Of a stretch of DNA of 38,572 bases, positions 25,608 to 34,230 are shown piece after piece. The notes under the pieces were generated by a model, which searched no databases, was not told the DNA's origin, and saw only the letters and a program-made list of their open reading frames with translations. Origin of the DNA: Chlorobiota bacterium (GTDB taxonomy: Bacteria; Bacteroidota; Bacteroidia; Bacteroidales; B39-G9). The translations under genes were made by a program, and so were the position numbers. Location of the stretch: the NCBI GenBank assembly GCA_013152655.1, contig JAADFW010000091.1, positions 1 through 38,572 of the forward strand, in the 5' to 3' direction. Position 1 is the stretch's first letter, and each line of letters begins with the position of its first letter.

Positions 25608-25955
25608 AGTAGTAAAATAAAAATTAGTTATTCTGAAATTGAATAGTTTAGTATTAAAAAGTAAAGTTAATTAAATGATGCTTTTGCAATAGTCTTTTTA
25701 TTTGAATTTTTTATCCTAAATAAATATTATAAAAAAACAAATTAATTCCTGTTTACTATTGACTTTATTCTGTAGAGAATTACTTAGTTTTGTTGGTGTC
25801 ATTTTATAGTAATACCTTTTGGATATTTGTATTAGTCCGGTGTTTGGCCAATAACAGTTATCATATCGGTATTATACAATTTAGTATGGATTAAAATACG
25901 CTTCATTTGAGTATAACACATAATATTAATTTAATTTCTTATAATAAAAAAACTA
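25608..25955. other. Intergenic region between divergent reductase and glycosylase genes
   Basis: There are 348 AT-rich bases with no ORF worth reporting. A few near-matches to the -7 box occur (for example ATACCTTTTGG near 25812) but none with a well-placed -33, so I do not call a promoter. Confidence 0.5.
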
Positions 25956-26621
25956 ATGTCCATTGCTGAAAAAATTATTGCTTTTAATCAATCGCTTAAA
26001 ATTGAAGCGGACATACCTTCCGGTATAAATGTTTTGTTTCCATTTTCAGATGAAAAAGTAATTGAAGCAACTAAAGCTTTTTATTTTAAATATTATAACG
26101 ATAATAACCGGCGAACAATCATTCTGGGAATAAACCCGGGCAGACACGGTGCCGGAATAACCGGAATTCCTTTTACTGACCCTATAAGGCTTTTAAAAGA
26201 ATGTGGCATAGGAAATAGCTTTAAAAAAAATCCTGAGCTTTCTTCAGATTTTGTATATCGATTAATAAATACAATTAGCAATGTGAAAGATTTTTATTCA
26301 AAATTTTTAATTAGCTCTCTTTGTCCACTGGGATTTACTAAGGATGGTAAAAATCTTAATTATTATGATAATAAAACACTTGAAAACAGTGTAACACCAT
26401 TTATTGTTGAAACACTAAGAAAACAAATTGATTTTGAAATAAATACAGAACGCTGTTTTTGTCTTGGCGAAGGAAAAAACTTTAAATACTTCAGTAGAAT
26501 AAACCGACAATATAATTTTTTTAAAGAAATAATACCACTGTCCCACCCTCGCTATATTATGCAATACAAAAGAAAAATGCTAAATCAATATATTGATAGA
26601 TATAAAAATGCTTTATCCTGA
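25956..26621 (+). CDS. SMUG2-like uracil-DNA glycosylase family protein (DUF4918)
   Basis: A 221-residue soluble protein of the uracil-DNA glycosylase superfamily. The active-site motif reads LGINPGRHGAGITGIPFTDP (residues about 57-76), the SMUG/DUF4918 form of GINPG with an aromatic or His after the glycines. The second motif near the C-terminus is LSHPRYIMQYK (about 195-205), the HP(S/R) DNA-intercalation loop. A single small protein of this kind removes uracil or oxidised pyrimidines from DNA in base excision repair. The specificity is inferred from family resemblance. It converges with infB, with 24 bases between stop codons. Confidence 0.85.
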   Translation: MSIAEKIIAFNQSLKIEADIPSGINVLFPFSDEKVIEATKAFYFKYYNDNNRRTIILGINPGRHGAGITGIPFTDPIRLLKECGIGNSFKKNPELSSDFVYRLINTISNVKDFYSKFLISSLCPLGFTKDGKNLNYYDNKTLENSVTPFIVETLRKQIDFEINTERCFCLGEGKNFKYFSRINRQYNFFKEIIPLSHPRYIMQYKRKMLNQYIDRYKNALS

Positions 26622-26645
26622 AAAAACGTTTGTCTCTATATGAAT

Positions 26646-29531
26646 TTACAGTTTTCTTTTTATTTCAACTTCTTTATATCCTTCAATAATATCTCCTACT
26701 TTAATATCATTAAAATTCATTATGTTCAAACCACATTCATAACCGGAGGATACTTCTTTCACATCATCTTTAAATCGTTTTAGCGATCCAAGTTCGCCGG
26801 TATAAATAACAATACCATCTCTAATAATCCGCACTTTTGTATTTCGGTTTATTTTTCCTTCTTTCACCATACATCCGGCAATTGTTCCAACTTTTGTAAT
26901 TTTGAATGTTTCTCTAATTTCAAGAGTGCTAACAATTTCTTCTTTAATTTCCGGCGACAACATACCTTCCATTGCATCTTTCAATTCATTTATAGCATCA
27001 TAAATAATTGAGTATAGGCGTATGTCAATTTCTTCTCTTTCGGCTAACTTTCTAGCTCCTAAAGTTGGCCTTACCTGAAAGCCTATAATTATTGCATTGG
27101 ATGCTACTGCTAATAAAACATCAGACTCTGAAATAGCACCAACTCCTTTATGAATTACATTTACCTGAATTTCATTGGTCGATAATTTAATTAATGAATC
27201 AGAAAGTGCTTCTATTGAACCATCAACGTCACCTTTTATAACAATATCAAGATTTTGGAAATTCCCAATTGCAATTCGCCTTCCTATTTCATCAAGTGTA
27301 ATATGCTTTTGTGTTCTAAGTCCTTGTTCCCTGTGAAGCTGTTTCCTTTTATTTGCTATTGCTTTTGCTTCCCGTTCGTTTTCCATAACAGTAAACTTAT
27401 CTCCAGCTTGTGGAGCTCCATTCAAACCCAGAATTAAAGCAGGTGTTGCAGGCCCGGCATTTTCAATATGCTTATCTCTTTCGTTATACAATGCTTTAAC
27501 CTTTCCGGTATAGCTTCCCGCTAAAACAATATCTCCTAATTTCAAAGTTCCTCCTTCAACTAAAACCGTTGTAATATATCCCCTACCTTTATCAAGGGAC
27601 GATTCAAGAACAACACCAACAGCATTTTTATTAGGATTAGCTTTTAATTCAAGCATTTCTGCTTCTAATAAAACTTTTTCAAGTAATTCTTCTATATTTT
27701 CACCTTTTTTTGCTGAAATATCTTGTGATTGATGTTTTCCTCCCCACTCTTCAACTAATAAATTCATGTTTGCCAATTCTTCCTTAATTTTTTCAGGATT
27801 AGCTCCTGGTTTATCAATTTTATTTATGGCAAATACAATTGGAACATTTGCAGCTTGTGCATGGTTTATGGCTTCAACCGTTTGTGGCATTACATTATCG
27901 TCAGCAGCAACAACAATTATGGCAACATCGGTAACCTGAGCTCCGCGTGCTCGCATAGCAGTAAAAGCTTCGTGTCCGGGTGTATCTAAAAATGTTATTT
28001 TTTTCTTATTTTTTAATGTAACATTATATGCACCAATATGTTGTGTTATTCCTCCGGCTTCACCGGCAATAACATTTGTTTTACGAATAAAATCCAATAG
28101 TGAGGTTTTTCCATGGTCAACATGGCCCATAACCGTTACAATTGGAGGCCTGGCTATAAGGCTTTTTTCATCATCCTCTTCAACTTCAATAGAATCTAAT
28201 ACCTCAGCATCAACAAATTCCACTTTGTGATTAAATTCCTCAGCAACTAATACCATCGTTTCAGCATCCAGCCTTTGATTAATTGAAACAACCATTCCCA
28301 AGCTCATAAAAGCAGAAATAACTTCTGTAACAGAAACATTCATCATGGTTGCCAGTTCATTGGCAGTAACAAATTCAGTTACTTTCAAAATGTTCTTTTC
28401 CTGTTCTTGTTTTTCGGCTTCCTCTGTATGTCGTTGTGAAATGGCATCTCGTTTTGACCGTCTGTATTTTGAACTTTTTGATTTTCCTTTAGAAGTTAAC
28501 CTTGCAAGCGTATCTTTTATTTGTTTTTGAACTTCTTCTTCGCTTACTTCTGCTTTCTGATGCCACGGCTTGCCTGCATGCTCTTTATGATTTTTCTTTT
28601 TCTTATGTGTTCTGTCTTGTGTAGCATCCGGTTTCTTGCCCGATACCTCAACTTTATCTTTTTTAATCCGTTTTCTCTTCTTCTTCCTATCACTAGAATC
28701 AGCATTTCCCGGAGCCTTCGGTGCTGTTTTTTTAATCTCTATTTTACCAACAATGGTTGGCCCAGAAAGGTTTTCAACTTTTGTTTTAAGAAAATTATCT
28801 TCTTTGGTTGTGTTTTCTTGTGAAGCTATTTGTGTTTGTTTTTCCTTTTGTTCCGGCTCTTTGCCTCTTTTAACAACTTTTTTAGGTTTGTGTTTTAGTT
28901 TTCGTTCTTCCTCTTTTTCCTGTTTTGTTTTTTTAGGGGGCCTTGTTTTTTGATTAATAGACGATAAATCTATTTTCCCAACTACTTTAATACTATCCTT
29001 GTCTGCTTTTTTCGGTTTTTCTTCTACTTCTGCCTCTACTGCTGTTGGTTGTTCTTCAACTTCTATTTCTTGTTGTTCTTTATCTTCTATTGCCGTTGGA
29101 GTATCAATAGTTTCCTCCTCTGTTATTTGCTCTGGTTCTTCTTCAACTATTTCAACCGATTCCTTAACAGGTGGTTCCAAATCAATTTTGCCAACTACCT
29201 TAATATTAACTTTTTCATCAACTTCCGGTTCTATAAATGTAGATTCTTCTTCCTCCGCTTTTTCTTCTTCCTTTTCTTTCTCTTCAACATCAATTATTTC
29301 ATTCTTGGCTCTGTTAATTCCCAGCTCTAATTTTTCAGATTCCTCGCGTGTTTTTCTGTCAGGGTCATATTCTGAAACTAATAGTTCATAACATTCAGCT
29401 GATACTTTTGTGTTAGGATTAGTATCAATATCGATACCACTACCTTTTAGGAATTCAACAATCGTTAAAATTCCAACATTAAATTCCCGAGCTAATTTAC
29501 TAAGCCTTTTTGCTTTTTTATTAATTGTCAT
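26646..29531 (-). CDS. infB: Translation initiation factor IF-2
   Basis: A 961-residue GTPase that places initiator fMet-tRNA on the 30S subunit. Residues 1-55 form the IF2 N-terminal helical domain ([19 protein letters not shown]). A long low-complexity linker of Glu, Lys and Thr (about 60-360) follows. A second IF2_N domain lies near 380-440 ([14 protein letters not shown]). The G domain has GHVDHGKT (about 468-475), DTPGHEAF (about 514) and NKID (about 568). Domains II-IV follow. It ends the rimP-nusA-infB transcript. The many small ORFs on the opposite strand here are products of the repetitive linker. Confidence 0.98.
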   Translation of the reverse strand: MTINKKAKRLSKLAREFNVGILTIVEFLKGSGIDIDTNPNTKVSAECYELLVSEYDPDRKTREESEKLELGINRAKNEIIDVEEKEKEEEKAEEEESTFIEPEVDEKVNIKVVGKIDLEPPVKESVEIVEEEPEQITEEETIDTPTAIEDKEQQEIEVEEQPTAVEAEVEEKPKKADKDSIKVVGKIDLSSINQKTRPPKKTKQEKEEERKLKHKPKKVVKRGKEPEQKEKQTQIASQENTTKEDNFLKTKVENLSGPTIVGKIEIKKTAPKAPGNADSSDRKKKRKRIKKDKVEVSGKKPDATQDRTHKKKKNHKEHAGKPWHQKAEVSEEEVQKQIKDTLARLTSKGKSKSSKYRRSKRDAISQRHTEEAEKQEQEKNILKVTEFVTANELATMMNVSVTEVISAFMSLGMVVSINQRLDAETMVLVAEEFNHKVEFVDAEVLDSIEVEEDDEKSLIARPPIVTVMGHVDHGKTSLLDFIRKTNVIAGEAGGITQHIGAYNVTLKNKKKITFLDTPGHEAFTAMRARGAQVTDVAIIVVAADDNVMPQTVEAINHAQAANVPIVFAINKIDKPGANPEKIKEELANMNLLVEEWGGKHQSQDISAKKGENIEELLEKVLLEAEMLELKANPNKNAVGVVLESSLDKGRGYITTVLVEGGTLKLGDIVLAGSYTGKVKALYNERDKHIENAGPATPALILGLNGAPQAGDKFTVMENEREAKAIANKRKQLHREQGLRTQKHITLDEIGRRIAIGNFQNLDIVIKGDVDGSIEALSDSLIKLSTNEIQVNVIHKGVGAISESDVLLAVASNAIIIGFQVRPTLGARKLAEREEIDIRLYSIIYDAINELKDAMEGMLSPEIKEEIVSTLEIRETFKITKVGTIAGCMVKEGKINRNTKVRIIRDGIVIYTGELGSLKRFKDDVKEVSSGYECGLNIMNFNDIKVGDIIEGYKEVEIKRKL

Positions 29532-29603
29532 AATTCGACTTAAGGTATTATTTTAAAACACGCACAAAACAAAGAATAGTGCGAAATTAATTTATCTATT
29601 GTA

Positions 29604-30839
29604 TTATTCAAATTCCGCTTTAAATATTTTAAGTATCTCTTTTATTGTTTCTTCTTCAAGATCGGTTCTTTTTATCAAGTCAGCTTCTGAAAGATCAAGA
29701 ACACTTTTTGCAGTATCACAACCAATTGCTTTTAATTCATCAATTATCCAGCTTTCTATTTCATCGGCAAATTCCTCTAAATCAACATCTTCGTCTTCTT
29801 CTTCAATTTCCCGGTAAACATCTATTTCATATTCAGTCAACTGGCTTGCTAATTTAATATTTGATCCGCCTTTACCTATTGCTAAAGATACCTGGTCGGG
29901 CTTTAAAAAAACTTCAGCAGTTTTCTTTTCATGGTTAATTTTAATAGAACTAATTTTTGCCGGGCTTAAAGCACGCTGAATAAATAGTTCAATATTATTT
30001 GTAAAGTTAATTACATCTATATTTTCATTTTTCAGTTCTCGAACTATGCCATGTATTCTCGAACCTTTCATTCCAACACAAGCACCAACCGGGTCAACTC
30101 TTTCGTCGTACGATTCAACTGCAACTTTTGCTCTTTCGCCCGGTATTCTGATTATTTTTTTAATCGTAATAAGTCCATCAAAAATTTCAGGAACTTCAAG
30201 TTCAAACAAACGCTCAAGGAAAACAGGCGAAACTCTGGAAATTAAAATTAATGGATTATTATTACGCATTTCTACCTTAAGAACAACGGCTCTTAATGTG
30301 TCTCCTTTTCTGAAAAAATCGGTGGGTATTTGCTCCGACCGTGGAAGTATTAATTCATTCCCTTCATCATCAATTACCATAATTTCTTTTTTCCAAATTT
30401 GATACACTTCACCGGTAATTATTTCACCAATCCTGTCTTTATATTTACCAAAAATATTGTCTTTTTCAAGTTCCAATATTCGAGATGATAAATTTTGGCG
30501 TAGAGCAAGAATAGATCGACGCTCAAAATCAGCTAACTTAACTTCATCAGTAACCTCTTCGCCCACTTCATAATCTTCGTCAATCTTTTTTGCTTCTGTC
30601 AAAGAAATTTGAGTACTGGGGTCTTCTATTTCATCATCTTCAACAACTTCCCTGTTTCTCCAAATTTCAAAATCACCTTTATCAATATTAATAATAATAT
30701 CAAAATTTTCATCAGAACCGTATTGTTTTAATAGTGTGTTTCTAAAAACATCTTCCAATACCCTCATCATTGTAGTACGATCAATGTTTTTTAATTCTTT
30801 AAACTCTGAAAAAGTGTCAATAAGATTTAAGTTTTCCAT
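29604..30839 (-). CDS. nusA: Transcription termination/antitermination factor NusA
   Basis: A 411-residue RNA polymerase-binding factor. The order is the NusA N-terminal domain (about 1-125, with RTTMMRVLEDVF), an S1 domain (about 130-200, GEIITGEVYQIW), and two KH domains including GACVGMKGSRIHGIVRELKNENIDVI and VSLAIGKGGSNIKLASQLT. A short acidic linker (EEEDEDVDLEE) follows, then one helix-hairpin-helix-type tail. It lacks the second acidic repeat of E. coli NusA, as is usual in this phylum. It lies 18 bases after rimP and 72 before infB, so it is in the same operon. Confidence 0.97.
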   Translation of the reverse strand: MENLNLIDTFSEFKELKNIDRTTMMRVLEDVFRNTLLKQYGSDENFDIIINIDKGDFEIWRNREVVEDDEIEDPSTQISLTEAKKIDEDYEVGEEVTDEVKLADFERRSILALRQNLSSRILELEKDNIFGKYKDRIGEIITGEVYQIWKKEIMVIDDEGNELILPRSEQIPTDFFRKGDTLRAVVLKVEMRNNNPLILISRVSPVFLERLFELEVPEIFDGLITIKKIIRIPGERAKVAVESYDERVDPVGACVGMKGSRIHGIVRELKNENIDVINFTNNIELFIQRALSPAKISSIKINHEKKTAEVFLKPDQVSLAIGKGGSNIKLASQLTEYEIDVYREIEEEDEDVDLEEFADEIESWIIDELKAIGCDTAKSVLDLSEADLIKRTDLEEETIKEILKIFKAEFE

Positions 30840-30857
30840 TTTTTAATTCAATTTATC

Positions 30858-31325
30858 TTACTTAAAAGAAATAACAACTTTTGTTGTTTTTATCTCTTTA
30901 AAATTAATTTTTACTTTATTTATAACAATTTGTTTCTTTTTTTTCTCTGCAACTTTTATCTTTTCCGAATATTCAAGTTCAATATATTCTTTGTTTACAT
31001 TAACTAATTCACCAATTATTTTTTGTCCATCTGCTTTTACTACTTCTACTTTTCGGCCAATGTTTTTTAAAAATTGCTCATGTACTTTTAGTGGCTGGTC
31101 AAGTCCTGGTGAAGAAACCTTTAATTCAAAATCTTCTTTTTCTCTATCAAGCGTATTTTCAATTAACCGACTAATTTGTTTACAGTTTTCAATTGTAATC
31201 CCTTCTTTTCTGTCAACACTTACCAATATCACGTTTCCTTGTTTTACTAATATTTCAACAATAAATAAGCCATCTACTAATTCCTGATTTAGTAAAATGT
31301 TTTTTATTTGTTGAACACTAATCAT
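30858..31325 (-). CDS. rimP: Ribosome maturation factor RimP
   Basis: A 155-residue protein needed for 30S subunit maturation. The N-terminal alpha/beta domain contains ILVKQGNVILVSVDRKEGITIENCKQISRLIENTL and the family signature VSSPGLDQPLK, and the C-terminal part is a small beta barrel with an Lys-rich stretch. It is the first gene of the rimP-nusA-infB operon, a gene order conserved across bacteria. It has a strong promoter and a leader hairpin upstream. Confidence 0.95.
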   Translation of the reverse strand: MISVQQIKNILLNQELVDGLFIVEILVKQGNVILVSVDRKEGITIENCKQISRLIENTLDREKEDFELKVSSPGLDQPLKVHEQFLKNIGRKVEVVKADGQKIIGELVNVNKEYIELEYSEKIKVAEKKKKQIVINKVKINFKEIKTTKVVISFK

Positions 31326-31342
31326 AATATTTATTTAATAGA

Positions 31343-31365
31343 ACAGGGGACTTTTGGTCCCCTGT
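31343..31365 (-). promoter_or_regulatory. Leader hairpin of the rimP-nusA-infB transcript
   Basis: ACAGGGGAC (31343-31351) and GTCCCCTGT (31357-31365) form a perfect 9-bp stem with a 5-base loop. It lies about 17 bases before the rimP ATG and downstream of the promoter, so it is in the mRNA leader. There is no T-run on the minus strand, so it is not a standard terminator. It may affect rimP translation, transcript stability or pausing. Confidence 0.6.
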
Positions 31366-31393
31366 ATCAATAATTCTTTCCCGATTTTCGGCG

Positions 31394-31425
31394 CAAATAT
31401 ACGATTTCTTGTTCAATTTACCAAA
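31394..31425 (-). promoter_or_regulatory. Promoter of rimP-nusA-infB
   Basis: On the minus strand TTTG (31425-31422) and TATATTTG (31401-31394) are separated by exactly 20 bases, a full consensus match. The start site should be near 31388, giving a leader of about 60 bases that includes the hairpin. Confidence 0.75.
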
Positions 31426-31472
31426 TACTTACACTTAAATACTGGGCAAAATTTGTGTGCTAAATTCTGTTT

Positions 31473-31910
31473 TTATAATTCTGTTTTAGTCCAAACAGTG
31501 CTTCTTCCAATAAAAGAAAATCCGATATACCCTTTTACGTGTAATTCTTCTCCTTCAAACCACATATAGCACGAATAGGTATTCCCTGTTTTAGGATCAT
31601 AAATTTCGCCATCGTTCCATTCGCTATCATCCTCGTCGTACTTAAAGTCTTTTAAGATTTGCAAATTCATTATTGGCCGGGTTTGTAGCTCTTCGTTGGG
31701 GTTTTCATCATCTATTTTTGGCGTTCCATCTTCCTCGTTGGGTTCGTCAAGCCAAACAATATTTCCATAATATTTTCCATTGGTTGCTTTAAAGATTTTA
31801 ACTTTTGAATCACCATCTTCGGTAAGCCAATATCCAACAACTTTATTTGCTTGAGCAAATATTAAATTAACTGAAAATAATAATGTTAAAGCAAGAATTA
31901 GTTTTTTCAT
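31473..31910 (-). CDS. DUF2147 domain-containing secreted protein
   Basis: A 145-residue protein with a signal peptide (about residues 1-20, ending LIFAQ). The mature part matches DUF2147: VVGYWLTEDGDSKVKIFKATNGKYYGNIVWLDEP, then PIMNLQILKDFKYDEDDSEWNDGEIYDPKTGNTYSCYM and a final GYIGFSFIGRSTVWTK. The family is a lipocalin-like small barrel of unknown function and is often induced in Bacteroidota growing on polymers. Expected location is the periplasm or outer surface. It stands alone between the second RND cassette and rimP. Confidence 0.9.
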   Translation of the reverse strand: MKKLILALTLLFSVNLIFAQANKVVGYWLTEDGDSKVKIFKATNGKYYGNIVWLDEPNEEDGTPKIDDENPNEELQTRPIMNLQILKDFKYDEDDSEWNDGEIYDPKTGNTYSCYMWFEGEELHVKGYIGFSFIGRSTVWTKTEL

Positions 31911-32051
31911 AATGAATAATTTTAAATTTGGTTTTATGTAAAAATAGTTTTTTTCTGAAAAACTGCAAATTTAGGTTTCATTCATTTTTAATAAGTAATC
32001 TTTATATAAGCATGTTTTATATTGTTATCTTTCTGGTTTATAGCGAATTGT

Positions 32052-33440
32052 TTAAAAATTAAACAGCACTTTAAAAATTAATTCATCTTTGTCTTTTAAT
32101 AAAGCAAACAGGTTGTTTCCTTTCCCATTAAGTAATCTGTATGAAACAGTTAATGCAATATCGTCATTTGGCTTATATGTAATTTCCGGGGCATAAATTA
32201 ATGCATAATTGTTTTTAACATTCTTCCAGTCCGATATAATTAAGCCACCACTTACCGGAACAATTTTCAGCTTATCGTTGTAGAATGATTTTTCAAGTTG
32301 TCCCATAAAATAGTCATTTAAAGCATCTTTGCCTCGTTCGTTAATAAACCCGTGTAAATATTGCAGATTAAAATAAAAACCATTTCCAAATTGAATATCA
32401 CTTCCTAAAACAAATTTAATAAACGGTTTTTTATCAAGAATTACAGAATCCTGAATAACCGGCACAGGGCTAAACGGATAAAGCAAGGATAAATCTGTTG
32501 TTAATATTGATTTTTCCGTAGGTTGAAAAACTGCTGCTTCACCCCAAACACCGAATGGCCCAACCGACCCGGCAAAATCTGCTCCAATAATATGATAGCG
32601 TGGAAAAAACAAAGAAGCATAAATATCAGTATTTATTGCAACCGGAATAAAATTTACAAATTGTGTGTCAACAGGAATCAAGCTTGTTGATGCGGGTAAA
32701 CCCAGTCCGTCTCTTCCGTATAAATAACTTAATGAAAAATCGAAACCGGATAGAAGTCCGTTTATTTTAAAGCCATATTGTGAATTTTCTTTTAAATTTA
32801 GTTTTGGCTGAATAACACTTGTATAAATATTGTTTACTTCTAACCCTGCCGGTAGAGCAATTTGTGTGCTTAATGATGTTGACCAGTCGCCTATCGGAAG
32901 GTTGTCTGGCCTAAAATATGGAATGAAAATTCCTTCTACCGAAAAATCATTAATGTAATAGATTGCACGAAGTGCTTCAGAACCATTATGCCTGCCAAAA
33001 TCCCAAATATCTTCAAGGTCATAAGGGTTTAAATTGTCTGTAGGGTTTAACTTATCAGCTTTCCCCCATGCAATACGTTGTTTCCCAAACGTTACATCCA
33101 GGTTTTTAAACAAAAAGTCATAAATTTCTACATATGCTTCTCTTAACTGTAAATTATATGGATAAAGTGCATCTTTACTGTATAAATGATAAATGGTACG
33201 GTAATCCGGATAAGTAATATTACGCAACCAAACATTTGAATAGAATTTGAATTTATCCTTTAATTTTTTTTGTATTTGTAAATCTAACCGATTTTCATTC
33301 CACGACCAATTATAGTTGTTTTGAGGCCTTATACGCTGTTCGTTATAAAGATTTCCGCTCAGCTTGATGGTTTCTTGCGAAAACAACAATTGATTAGTTA
33401 AAACAATTGTTATGCTAAATAATAAGAGTTTTAGTTTCAT
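32052..33440 (-). CDS. Outer membrane beta-barrel protein, DUF1302-like
   Basis: A 462-residue protein with a signal peptide (ending LLFSQ) followed by repeated amphipathic strands with aromatic girdles. The segment FGKQRIAWGKADKLNPTDNLNPYDLED closely resembles the DUF1302/alginate-export-like porins that travel with MMPL-type RND permeases. It ends in VLFNF, with a C-terminal Phe. It probably forms the outer membrane pore of the cassette with the LolA-like protein and permease. It follows the LolA-like gene by 6 bases, so they are cotranscribed. Substrate unknown; hydrophobic compounds or lipids are the likely class. Confidence 0.75.
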   Translation of the reverse strand: MKLKLLLFSITIVLTNQLLFSQETIKLSGNLYNEQRIRPQNNYNWSWNENRLDLQIQKKLKDKFKFYSNVWLRNITYPDYRTIYHLYSKDALYPYNLQLREAYVEIYDFLFKNLDVTFGKQRIAWGKADKLNPTDNLNPYDLEDIWDFGRHNGSEALRAIYYINDFSVEGIFIPYFRPDNLPIGDWSTSLSTQIALPAGLEVNNIYTSVIQPKLNLKENSQYGFKINGLLSGFDFSLSYLYGRDGLGLPASTSLIPVDTQFVNFIPVAINTDIYASLFFPRYHIIGADFAGSVGPFGVWGEAAVFQPTEKSILTTDLSLLYPFSPVPVIQDSVILDKKPFIKFVLGSDIQFGNGFYFNLQYLHGFINERGKDALNDYFMGQLEKSFYNDKLKIVPVSGGLIISDWKNVKNNYALIYAPEITYKPNDDIALTVSYRLLNGKGNNLFALLKDKDELIFKVLFNF

Positions 33441-33446
33441 GGTATT

Positions 33447-34187
33447 TTATTTTTTAAGTTCTCTTAAAGAAAATTCATCATTTGCAAAACCATTGTTAAA
33501 TTTGATAGATTCTATTTCCATTTTTGTTTTGTGGTTTGATTTTAGGTCAACCATTTCCATTTCAGTAGCAACCCAATGTCCATCAATTTTTTCAATTTTA
33601 GTGTTTGATAGTTTTTTTGATTTTAACCCTGTTTTTTTATGAAAAAACTCTATACTTTGAGGATAGTAATTACTTTTATTAACTATAATATTAAGCTTTG
33701 AGTAAATTGTTTTCTCTTCTGGCTTTGGGTTCATTTCAAGCGTCCATGTTTCTGCATTTTCCGAAAGTATTTTTGCATCATATTTATCGCCAATAGTAGA
33801 TACTTCCATGTCCTCATAACAAAAATCGGTTCCGGCAAATTTTTGTCCTTTTGAACTTGCATTTATTCTCCTTTCTTTAGCATAAGCCGGCAAATATAGA
33901 TACATTACTCCATTAGGAAGCGACAGAATTGAAATGCCGGCTTGCGATTCAGGAGAGGTAAACCGAAACAACATTCTATCATCTCCTTTGCTTTTTAACG
34001 TAGCAGTACGAGTACTTTCTTTTCCGTTCTTGTCAATTAAAATGATTTTAAGTTCTGTTTTTTGGTCGGTAGCTTCATTTGCTACTTCATCCATTTTATC
34101 AACAATTTGTTGTGCAGTTTGTGCATTTAATTGTCCTTGCCAAAATATAGCTACTACAAATGGCAAAATAAATTTTCTAATTTTCAT
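33447..34187 (-). CDS. Outer membrane lipoprotein-sorting protein, LolA-like
   Basis: A 246-residue periplasmic protein with a signal peptide (ending QLNAQ). It carries the signature of the LolA-like family PF17131: RMLFRFTSPESQAGISILSLPNGVMYLYLPAY followed by KGQKFAGTDFCYEDME. The fold is an open barrel that shields a hydrophobic ligand. It is not LolA itself, since LolA proteins lack the GTDFxYEDM motif. In this cassette it likely carries a lipid or hydrophobic molecule between the permease and the outer membrane protein. Confidence 0.88.
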   Translation of the reverse strand: MKIRKFILPFVVAIFWQGQLNAQTAQQIVDKMDEVANEATDQKTELKIILIDKNGKESTRTATLKSKGDDRMLFRFTSPESQAGISILSLPNGVMYLYLPAYAKERRINASSKGQKFAGTDFCYEDMEVSTIGDKYDAKILSENAETWTLEMNPKPEEKTIYSKLNIIVNKSNYYPQSIEFFHKKTGLKSKKLSNTKIEKIDGHWVATEMEMVDLKSNHKTKMEIESIKFNNGFANDEFSLRELKK

Positions 34188-34230
34188 TGTTTTATCTTTA
34201 TAATTTCTATTAATAAAATACTTACATCTC

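Noticed and set aside
28345-29391. Several overlapping plus-strand ORFs opposite infB
   Set aside because: They are Ser/Phe-rich translations of the complement of the Glu/Lys linker of IF-2.
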